Assembly: GCA_025455345.1 (NCBI GenBank) | Contig: JALOMS010000099.1 | Coordinates: forward strand, 1 to 11,036 | Direction: 5' to 3' | Length of the DNA: 11,036 nt | Source: Thermoflexibacter sp. | GTDB lineage: Bacteria; Bacteroidota; Bacteroidia; Cytophagales; Thermoflexibacteraceae | Shown here: piece by piece, positions 1 through 7,600 of the stretch | Layout of the letters: each line of letters opens with the position of its first letter | Position numbering within the stretch: position 1 is the first letter of the stretch | Program-made: the position numbers and the translations under genes | The notes under the pieces: model-generated | The model's input: only the letters and a program-made list of their open reading frames with translations | Database searches by the model: none | What the model was told of the DNA's origin: nothing

Positions 1-2
1 AT

Positions 3-749
3 ATTTATTTCGTCAGGAATGTAAAAAATGTAGCTTACGAAGCAAACTTGACTTTCAGAAACAGCGACAAAACGCCACAACTCTGGAATCCTGTGGACGG
101 CAATTTTTATGACATTCCTACCATTAAAAAAGAAGGAAAAACCACACAAATTAGCTTGCAAATTGCGCCCGAAGAGTCCTTTTTTATTGTTTTTAGGAAA
201 AGTCCCAAGAAAGCACCGCTTACAGACAAGCAAAGCGCAATCATTTCCGAAAAAGCCATTACGGGCGAGTGGGAAGTGCGCTTTCCGCATGGCTGGGGCG
301 CACCTACACGCATTACGTTCCCTGAACTTACCTCTTGGACTGCCGCCAAAGACACCGCCATTCACTATTTTTCGGGCATTGCCGCTTATCACAAGACTTT
401 CGAACTCTCTGCTGATGAAATAGGGCAAGGCAAGCGAATTTTCTTGGACTTGGGCAAAGTAAGAGAAGTGGCAGAAGTTTGGCTCAATGGCAACAAATTG
501 GGCGAAAGGTGCTTTGTGCCTTACAGTTACGAAGTTACGCCTTATTTGAAAGCTGGGAAAAACTATTTGGTCGTAGAAGTCGCCAATGTGCTGAATAACA
601 GAATGGTAGGGGACGCAAAAATTCCAGAGGCGTATCGCCGCACCAAGTCCAATATCCTCAAAGGCACAACAGCATGGTCTAAACCTTGGGCGGAAGTGGG
701 TTTGGTGGAGTCTGGACTTTTGGGAGTGGTGAAGTTGGTGAGTAAGTGA
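3..749 (+). CDS. GH106-type alpha-L-rhamnosidase, C-terminal part (5' end outside window)
   Basis: The frame is open to the left edge, so only the last 248 residues are seen. GH106 enzymes remove alpha-L-rhamnose from pectic side chains and related glycans; they usually have about 1000 residues, with the catalytic domain in the N-terminal part, which is missing here. Visible at the start is the typical strand pair ending in QLWNPVDGN, which precedes the C-terminal beta-sandwiches. Next comes a segment reading GEWEVRFPHGWGAP and then a GH2-like, galactose-binding-like sandwich with VAEVWLNGNKLGE, a feature of GH106 and GH2 accessory domains. The protein ends with ESGLLGVVKLVSK, like the 'GLLGPV' end of this family, and carries no T9SS sorting domain, so a periplasmic location is more likely than T9SS export. 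An ATG-less internal TTG at 48 is not the true start, because homology-like sequence continues upstream of it. GH106 is the best fit; another GH2-like hydrolase remains possible. Confidence 0.82.
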   Translation: MYFVRNVKNVAYEANLTFRNSDKTPQLWNPVDGNFYDIPTIKKEGKTTQISLQIAPEESFFIVFRKSPKKAPLTDKQSAIISEKAITGEWEVRFPHGWGAPTRITFPELTSWTAAKDTAIHYFSGIAAYHKTFELSADEIGQGKRIFLDLGKVREVAEVWLNGNKLGERCFVPYSYEVTPYLKAGKNYLVVEVANVLNNRMVGDAKIPEAYRRTKSNILKGTTAWSKPWAEVGLVESGLLGVVKLVSK

Positions 750-791
750 TTTGAAATTAGCACATTAGATTAAATCATCAGTAAAAATTTG

Positions 792-833
792 AAAAAATAG
801 CTTTACTAATGTTCTGCTCATTAGTAAAGCTAT
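792..833 (-). terminator. Rho-independent terminator of the GH78 gene
   Basis: A perfect 15-bp inverted repeat (arms 797-811 and 819-833, 7-base loop 812-818) lies in the 109-base gap between two convergent genes. On the - strand the stem is followed directly by a run of six T residues (A-run 792-797 on the + strand), which is the classic intrinsic terminator form for the GH78 gene ending at 859. On the + strand the stem is followed by ACCTGATAAAAAT, without a T run, so it is a poor terminator for the GH106-type gene ending at 749, although the stem could still block 3'-end decay or read-through from that side. Confidence 0.85.
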
Positions 834-858
834 ACCTGATAAAAATATACCTATTTTT

Positions 859-3243
859 TCAGTTCACCTTTTGTTTTCCTTCATTCAGGTTCATGGTTTT
901 TCCTTGCCAGACAAAAATGCCTTTTAGCCCTTTGGGGAGGGTAACAAAGCCCTCTATGCCTCCATTCTTCGTTTTTTTGAAGTCAAACTCAATATTGCCC
1001 AAATAGTGCGGATAAGAGCCTTTCATTTCCTTCAAAATCCCAAAAGCAGGGGCAATTTTCACTGATTTAAAGCCAATTTCGTTGGGCGTAATACCCGCTA
1101 ACACACTAAAATAGGCGTAGGCAGGAGCGGTACTCCAAGGGTGCGCCTCAGAGCGTTCATGTATTGGGCGTTCGGGGGTAGTCGTTAGCCCTTTTTCCAC
1201 CAATTGATACCAAGGCTTCACTACCTCATCAAACATATCTCCTGTGTTAGTTTTGCTTATGGCATTGAAAAAATTAAAGCGATAGTAATAACCTGCTTGG
1301 CTAAGGGTGGTATCTTGTACCAATCTGTTTATCAGTTCTTTCTGTTTATTTTCAGGCATTGCATCTGTGAGAACAGCCATGATATTCACTCTTTGGTCGT
1401 AGAAATCTTTTTCTGGGTGTTCGGCAAATACACCTCTTTTTTCATCAAAACAAAGCGCATAGACCTTCGCCTTGATTTCGTTGGCTCGTGCCGTATATTT
1501 TGCGGCTTCTTCCTTTTTTCCTAAGTAATTAAAAATTTCGGCAGCGCGTTGTAGGGTATAAACGTAGTGCAAGGTTACTACGGCAGAGTTGCCCTCGGCA
1601 GAGTTGGGAGGCATACCTCCCCTTTTGCCTTCGGTGTACCAGTCTATAAAATATTTCCACTGTGTATCGCCTACAATGCCGTTTTCCTTGATAAGTACGT
1701 CAAAACCATCAATCACGTGCCTAATTCCTATCACAAAACGCGCTAAAAACTGCTTATCATCTCTGTGCATCATGTAGTCCCAAAGCATATCTATCCAAAT
1801 CAAAGAATAAGAAGCATGGGCAAAAGTGCTTTTTAGTGGGTAGCAACTCATTAAAGTTCCGTCATAAATGCGCGAATAGTCAAACTGAATGAGGGCATTG
1901 CGAAAATGTAAGTCATTGCCTGTGAGGTACATATTGGTAAGTGCGTGTACGCGCGTATCGCCTACATACTGCATTTGCTCATAATAGGCATCACTCAAAA
2001 AATTGTCTTGTACGCAAATGATATTGGTGCGCCAGCAGATGTCCATGATTTTGTCGTACATTTTTTGGTCTGATTGGAAATTAGCAATTTTTTCCAAAGG
2101 CGCAGACCAATATACATTGTAATAATCTTGCAAAACCAAAGGCTCGTTTTGGGTCTGTATTTCCACTTGGATAAATCGGAACGTTCTCAACCACAAGGGT
2201 TTAAACATTCTATCTTTTCCACCATCAAGAATGTAAGTATCTTTGATTCCCAATATAATTTTGCCGTTGAGGTCATTGCGGTTGCCCCTTTGTCGTTTTT
2301 CGTCAAACATATTTTCGGCATACGTGAGCCTGATACTCGCATTTTTCCCGCCAGAAAGTTTCATTTCGGGGTAGCCAATCGTTACATAAGTTTGGTCTAT
2401 GAGGAAACTCGCTTTTGTGTTAGCAGGAATGGTGAGTGGCTGATTCCCTTTCAAAAAATTTTCACTGACAGTAATGCCTTCGTTTCTTGCTACTTTTGTA
2501 AATCGCTCTAATTTAGAGGTTTGCAGAGGTGTATTTCTGGGTTCTACTACCCAAGAGAAAGAAGTATTTTGGACGATTACGCTCCAAATCCACTTTGCTT
2601 TTTCCCACTTGCTGTCGTCATAGTCTAAATTTTGCCAGCCCCAAGGGTACTTTTCTGCCAACACACTATCGGCAGGATTGGAGGCGTAAAACCCACCAAT
2701 GATGTCTTTGGCGAACACCCAATTGGGGTAGTTTTCCCTAAAAGCTCTGTTGTGATAGACTTTCCAATTGTCGCCATCGGTATTGGCGGGTTCAGTATTG
2801 GGTGAAAAACCATTGATAGCAAGAGCAGTGCGCGTGGACATAATCCCATAAAAGCGGTTTGTTCCCCAGTTGATGACTTCTACGGCAATCACATTTTTGC
2901 CTACTTGCAGGAAACTTGCCAAGTCTATGGTTTCGTATCGCCAATGACGCACATCAGAAAGTTGGGGACCAAAATTGACGAACTTGCCGTTCACATAAAG
3001 TCGGTACTGATTGTCGGCAGTGAGATTGATAATGAACTGATTAGGCTTCTCTTTTAGCTCAAAAGTGCGCCTAAAATTCACCACACCATAATCAGAATCG
3101 GCAATGTTGGGGTGAGTAATCCAAGAGCCTTTCCACTTTTGGGGGGCGTATTGTGGTGTAGGTACGTTCAACTCCTGCACCGCTTGTGCGCGCAAGGCAT
3201 GGATAGATAAGCAAAAAATAAAGAGAAGGATTAATTTTTTCAT
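859..3243 (-). CDS. Exported GH78-family alpha-L-rhamnosidase-like glycoside hydrolase
   Basis: A complete 794-residue protein. The start ATG is followed by a lipid-free signal peptide (MKK, hydrophobic core to about residue 14, cleavage probable after A19 in ALRA-QA), so it enters the periplasm; there is no T9SS sorting domain. Domain order matches GH78: N-terminal sandwich from W37 (WKGSWI, YRLYVNGKFVNFGP at 80-93), a second sandwich segment with YDDSKWEKAKWIW (208-220), a central sandwich to about 380, an (alpha/alpha)6 barrel about 385-720, and a C-terminal sandwich to the end. The GH78 acid motif appears as DAYYEQMQYVGD (418-429), making E422 the likely general acid and D429 a substrate-binding residue. 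RSEAHPWS (697-704) matches the conserved RSDCHAWS segment, and E691 in TTTPE is my candidate general base. GH78 enzymes hydrolyse terminal alpha-L-rhamnosides, but this YYEQMQY subgroup is less characterised, so the exact substrate is open. It is convergent with a GH106-type gene. Confidence 0.9.
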   Translation of the reverse strand: MKKLILLFIFCLSIHALRAQAVQELNVPTPQYAPQKWKGSWITHPNIADSDYGVVNFRRTFELKEKPNQFIINLTADNQYRLYVNGKFVNFGPQLSDVRHWRYETIDLASFLQVGKNVIAVEVINWGTNRFYGIMSTRTALAINGFSPNTEPANTDGDNWKVYHNRAFRENYPNWVFAKDIIGGFYASNPADSVLAEKYPWGWQNLDYDDSKWEKAKWIWSVIVQNTSFSWVVEPRNTPLQTSKLERFTKVARNEGITVSENFLKGNQPLTIPANTKASFLIDQTYVTIGYPEMKLSGGKNASIRLTYAENMFDEKRQRGNRNDLNGKIILGIKDTYILDGGKDRMFKPLWLRTFRFIQVEIQTQNEPLVLQDYYNVYWSAPLEKIANFQSDQKMYDKIMDICWRTNIICVQDNFLSDAYYEQMQYVGDTRVHALTNMYLTGNDLHFRNALIQFDYSRIYDGTLMSCYPLKSTFAHASYSLIWIDMLWDYMMHRDDKQFLARFVIGIRHVIDGFDVLIKENGIVGDTQWKYFIDWYTEGKRGGMPPNSAEGNSAVVTLHYVYTLQRAAEIFNYLGKKEEAAKYTARANEIKAKVYALCFDEKRGVFAEHPEKDFYDQRVNIMAVLTDAMPENKQKELINRLVQDTTLSQAGYYYRFNFFNAISKTNTGDMFDEVVKPWYQLVEKGLTTTPERPIHERSEAHPWSTAPAYAYFSVLAGITPNEIGFKSVKIAPAFGILKEMKGSYPHYLGNIEFDFKKTKNGGIEGFVTLPKGLKGIFVWQGKTMNLNEGKQKVN

Positions 3244-3323
3244 ATTTTACGATAAGTTAGTTTTTTTCTCTCCAAAGAAACTTAAAATTGCTAAATCTAA
3301 GCAGAAATTCTGAGAATAAGCAT

Positions 3324-3360
3324 AAAAAATCTTATTCATCTATTTATCAAACAAGATTTT
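3324..3360 (-). terminator. Possible weak AU-rich terminator after the glycosyltransferase gene
   Basis: In the 132-base gap between the glycosyltransferase stop and the GH78 start, an 8-bp perfect inverted repeat (AAAATCTT 3326-3333 and AAGATTTT 3353-3360, 19-base loop) ends on the - strand in a T-rich run (ATTTTTTATG). The stem has only two G-C pairs and a long loop, so it would be weak. It supports, but does not establish, that the GH78 gene has its own promoter. Confidence 0.3.
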
Positions 3361-3375
3361 GCGAATATTTACGCT

Positions 3376-4668
3376 TTATAATAAAGAGTCATATATACTT
3401 ATGTATTGTTTGGCTTGCTCAATAGAGGAGTATTTTTTTGCACTTTCTATCGCAATCATTTCTCTATCAAATTGGTACTTATCATTATAAAAATCTATTA
3501 GCATTTGAGCAAGCAAGTCTGCATCGGGCTTATCGCAGATTAGCCCATTTTGAGTATGAATAATAGCCTCTGGGATTCCGCCTGTGGAGAAAGTGATGAC
3601 GGGAGTCCCACAACAGATTGATTCTATCATTGTATTAGGAAAATTATCCATGAGGCTTGGTAAAACAAAAGCATCTGCAACAGAATATATCAAAGCAATG
3701 AATTGCTCATCTTGAACAAAGCCAAAATGTTTGATATTAGGGAAAGATTTTAGTATATTTTTGCTATCTCTCCCCAAAACAACATATTGATAATCAACCG
3801 TATTGCCTATCAATGTCAGAGCCTTGACCAATAAACCAAAACCTTTATAAATATTATCGATGTCATCAGCAATAAATAGGAGCGTTTTCTTATTTTCTAA
3901 TCCTAAAATATTTCTTATTAATTCTTTGGGATAAGGTTTGAAGATATTGGTATTCAATCCATTATGAATACAATAGTTTTCATATTTAGCAAATAAAAGA
4001 CTTTTTTGAGATTGTTTTTGAAGCCATAAAGAAGGAGAAACAATGCTTATTTTTTTGATAGATTGGAGGCTTTGTTCTTTGATTTTCAAATTGCGATTGT
4101 GGACTTTTTGTAGCTTTGTTTGTGGATTTTGGATAAAATGTCCCATTGATGATTCGTCAATAGGTGTTCCCATGGCATAATGCAAGCCCCCACTGAATGG
4201 GTTCAAGTCGTGTAAAGTCCAAACAATAGGCTTATCACCCCAATGAGATTGATTGAGCCTAAAAAAGGAAGGATAATCTAACCAACCCGCAACCCAATGG
4301 AGATGAATAAGGTCTGCGATTTGATAAATAGGGGATTGTGTAAGGTCATCTAAAGTATCTGGGAAATAAAAACCTCCGCCTTTAGATTCACCACCAAGTA
4401 GCATATCTTGCTGATAATGAAAATCATGAGGACTTTCTAAACCAAGCCTTATTTTAAGACTTTTCTTTATTACCTTGGGCAAGGAAATAGGAGGTTCTTC
4501 TTTTTGAAAAATATGCTTTTGAGGTATATTGCGGTTACACTTTCCAAGAGTAAGAAAATGGGAGTTTATTCCTAAAGTCAGTAGAGCTTGGTGGAGGCGG
4601 ATAGTGGCATTGGCAGCACCACCCATATCTAAGGCACTGATATGTAATATATTTTTATCGATAAACAA
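3376..4668 (-). CDS. Glycosyltransferase family 4 (GT-B fold), TTG start overlapping the protease gene
   Basis: A 430-residue soluble cytoplasmic enzyme that should transfer a sugar from an activated donor to a growing glycan. The N-terminal Rossmann half begins with ILHISALDMGGAAN (7-20), the usual acceptor-side glycine loop, and continues with LIHLHWVAGWLDY (120-132) and WTLHDLNPFSGGLHY (150-164), signatures of the WcaC-like exopolysaccharide/LPS transferases. The linker SPSLW (211-215) leads to the donor half, with HFGFV (314-318) and the C-terminal motif LPSLMDNFPNTMIESICCGTPV (about 336-357). The first Glu of the common EX7E pair is replaced by Asp/Asn, while E349 is kept. No signal peptide or membrane helix is visible. 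Start choice: TTG at 4666-4668 is the only usual start before the first strand, since an in-frame TAA lies three codons upstream and the first ATG is residue 15, inside the glycine loop. It overlaps the protease stop by 14 bases, so translation is probably coupled. The sugar and acceptor cannot be read from sequence. Confidence 0.9.
   Translation of the reverse strand: MFIDKNILHISALDMGGAANATIRLHQALLTLGINSHFLTLGKCNRNIPQKHIFQKEEPPISLPKVIKKSLKIRLGLESPHDFHYQQDMLLGGESKGGGFYFPDTLDDLTQSPIYQIADLIHLHWVAGWLDYPSFFRLNQSHWGDKPIVWTLHDLNPFSGGLHYAMGTPIDESSMGHFIQNPQTKLQKVHNRNLKIKEQSLQSIKKISIVSPSLWLQKQSQKSLLFAKYENYCIHNGLNTNIFKPYPKELIRNILGLENKKTLLFIADDIDNIYKGFGLLVKALTLIGNTVDYQYVVLGRDSKNILKSFPNIKHFGFVQDEQFIALIYSVADAFVLPSLMDNFPNTMIESICCGTPVITFSTGGIPEAIIHTQNGLICDKPDADLLAQMLIDFYNDKYQFDREMIAIESAKKYSSIEQAKQYISIYDSLL
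4655..4668 (-). other. 14-base overlap between protease stop and glycosyltransferase start
   Basis: The protease ends ...VYR-TAA, with the stop at 4655-4657, while the glycosyltransferase begins at TTG 4666-4668 in another frame. No Shine-Dalgarno-like sequence is visible. Ribosomes finishing the protease would terminate 9 bases past the TTG, close enough for re-initiation, so transferase synthesis probably depends on protease translation. Confidence 0.7.
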
Positions 4669-7600
4669 TTTTCTTTATGATTTGCTCATTGTCTATGCTA
4701 ATTTTAATCAAATATACTCCTTTATCCCTTCCTACGAGATTTAAAGTATAAACTTCATCTTTAATCATCTTTTCTTCCAAAACACCTACTTTCTGTCCAA
4801 GAAGGTTATAAATTTCGATATATACTTGTGTTAATTTGGCACTATTTACCTCTAATTTCACTTCTCCTTCGGTGGGGTTAGGATACAAATAGACTTTGAC
4901 ATTAGGAGGAATCATAGATTTGGGTTTTATCGTGATTGACTGCCGTCCTTCCGCAGTACATCCTATGTCGTGTCTTGCAAATAAATAAACAGAGTAAACA
5001 CCAGCATTGGGATAAATATAAAAAGGCTTGTTCTGATTGCTACTTGCTCCATCTCCAAAATACCACTGATAAAAGAGTGCATTAGTGATTTTAGGTTTGA
5101 AAAATATAGTATCTCCTGCAAATAATGTGGTTTTTCCTTCACTATTTACTGCTTCAAAATCTGAAGAAATCTGTTCTACTTTGACTTCGACTTTAGTGGC
5201 TTCGCTTTCATGCAGAGAATCTATACAAGTAACAAAATAGGTTTTACTACTCGTCAGTTTGCCTATATCCCAATTATTACCTGTATGTAGCACAAGGGAA
5301 GATGGATAAGTTTCATAAAACTTAAATAAAGTACCGCCTGATGGACTAAGTATGACAGGGGAATTTTCACAAATCCTAATGTCCTTAATTTGGGGGGGAT
5401 TTGAGCGATTGATAATTTTGATTTTTTTACTTTTACTTGCTGTACACCCAAACTTATTTTTGATAGTCAAAGTGATGGTATATTCTCCTTGCTTTTTATA
5501 AAGATAATTGACATTTTGAGAAAATAGCTTTGGCGAGCCATCTCCCATATCCCAAATCCAACTTTCTGCATTGATACTTCTATCTTGTACAATTACCGTA
5601 TTATTTGCTCTATAAAGCAAAATTTCATCTGGAGCATAAAAGTCTGCTTGAGGTGTATTTACAGTGATGATAACTCGTTGATAATCACTTTCTACAATTG
5701 AGTCTGCATTGGTGATATAGAGCGTTAGATTTTCACTTAGATTGTTTAATAATAGGCTTTTTCCTTTATAAATGGGTGTTGTCAGAGGCAAGGCATTATA
5801 AAAATTGAAAGTGCCACCATTGCTTGGTGTTATCACAGTGCTGTTTCCTTGGCAGACTACTTGGTCAGATACTATTGGAGTTTGTCCTTTCCTGCCTACC
5901 CTGAATACTTTGGATATAGTATCAGAACAATTAGAGTAATCACTTACTTTTAGTCTTACTCTATAAGTTCCCTGTGCTTTGTAGCGATGGTTTGGATTGC
6001 GCTCGTATCTTTTGGGGGAGCCATCTCCAAAATCCCATTCCCATATAGATACCCCTAAAGAGCCTTTGGATAGGTCTATAAAACTAATTTGGTCATTTAC
6101 AATTGTATCTGCTTTGGGAGAATAATTAAAATCTGCTTTGAGGTCGCCTCTTGTGATATTAATTTCGATAGGTAAACTTTCAAATGCAGAATCTATGCCT
6201 GTAATGAATATCTTTTTGATAGATAAATCATTAATAGTAAAAGTTTTTCCTGAATGTATGGCTCGCTGAGCAGGGAAAGTGGTATAAAACTTAAACAATT
6301 GCCCATTCTGAGGAGCAAGAGTTACTTTTTCTGTACGACAAGCATAAATCTCATACAAGGGCAAGGTAGGAACAGGACTACGTACCAAACGCACGACTTT
6401 GATGAGTTTCGTAACACTTGCCAAGCAACCAAGACTATCTATTATCGTAAGGGTAACTTTATAATTGCCTATTTTAGCAAATCTATGGATAGGCGCGGGT
6501 AAGGTGTCCAAAGGAGAATTATCTCCAAAATCCCATTTCCATTTGATTGCCTTAAAACTTTTGTCTCTAAAATAAATGACATTAGAATCTGCAATATTCA
6601 AGGAATCTATAGATGTAAAATTAGCTTTGGGCTTATGTGCTTTGAAAGAATATGCTATCAAGTCGCTTTCTATGACAGAATCTGCATTGGAAAGGTAAAA
6701 AGTTTTTGCTGTATCAGCAAGTGCCAACTTTAATTCACTGACAGTACGCAAAGGTTCTTTGAAGTTATCTTTGCTATAAATGTTTAAATTCTTTGTGTTG
6801 GTAGGCTTGACATACATGGTATCTGACCAACATAGTGTTTGAGGCAAGATAGGTCGCGGACTCAAAGAAGAAAGTGGATTGAGTAAGCTTTCTGCTTTTT
6901 TCAGGGATTGACGCAGTTCTTCTACACTATTACCAGAGAGTAAGATAAAGGTAACTTTCTTGATTTGATTCTGAGCGAATTTATTGATTTTTACACCTAC
7001 CACATGCGCTACATTAGCACTATTGATATTGTATCCTGCCTGAGTTCTTTTAAGACCATTGCTCAAAGTTATAAACTTTTCTGCCTCTGAAAATCCATCA
7101 GTAATATTGATTTGTCCATCATTGTACAATTTCTCTAATGGATAGTATTGGTATTCCCCGCCGATTGCTTTGATACCCGCATAAGTTTTGCTATTTTCTT
7201 GATAAATATAGCCAAAGTTGTCTTCTTTATCCCAATCTGCAAGGTTATAACTTCCACCACCCATCTCCCAATCGGCATACAAACCTACATAAAGACTATC
7301 CAAATCTTGCTCACTTTGGTTTTTGATGTTATAATCTATCAACACATAGTTCTGATGTGGTTTATTTTTTTTCCCTCTGATAATCTGTTCTATTTCTAAG
7401 CCAATCTTGCCTTTATCATCAAAAATAGCTGAGGTTTTTATGTTATGAAAGTCTTTCTGAATGAGTTTGATAGGTTGAATTGGGCTAAAATCATTTGATT
7501 TAGAGGTAGCATTACTAAAAATACTATTTATCACCTTTGAAGGGGCAGTTCCTATCATCAAGCCCGCTTCTTTGAGGATTTGATTATTAAGAAATTCAAT

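Noticed and set aside
48..749. TTG at 48 as the start of the GH106-type gene.
   Set aside because: The frame is open to the window edge and the upstream residues (YFVRN...) continue the expected GH106 beta-strand, so the gene is truncated by the window rather than starting here.
2074..2511. A 145-codon open frame on the + strand inside the GH78 gene, and similar antisense frames (for example 1204-1524, 9957-10262, 7148-7399).
   Set aside because: They lie wholly antisense to well-supported genes, show no domain motifs and have no sensible start context; they follow from the codon use of the real genes.
3273..3280. TTTCTTTG on the - strand, one base away from the Bacteroidota -7 promoter box TAnnTTTG, 30 bases before the GH78 start.
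   Set aside because: No TTTG-like -33 box is found at the expected distance, and one-mismatch hits to such an AT-rich consensus are frequent here.
3314..3337. A 7-bp hairpin GAATAAG/CTTATTC downstream of the glycosyltransferase.
   Set aside because: It is short, AT-rich and not followed by a T run on the relevant strand; the overlapping 8-bp repeat at 3326-3360 is the better candidate.
4624..4626. ATG at residue 15 of the glycosyltransferase as the true start.
   Set aside because: It would delete the first beta-strand and part of the glycine-rich loop of the Rossmann fold, so the upstream TTG is preferred.
4655..4680. Programmed frameshift joining the protease and glycosyltransferase into one polypeptide.
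   Set aside because: The protease ends with a complete T9SS sorting domain that must be C-terminal, and no convincing slippery sequence with a downstream structure is seen.
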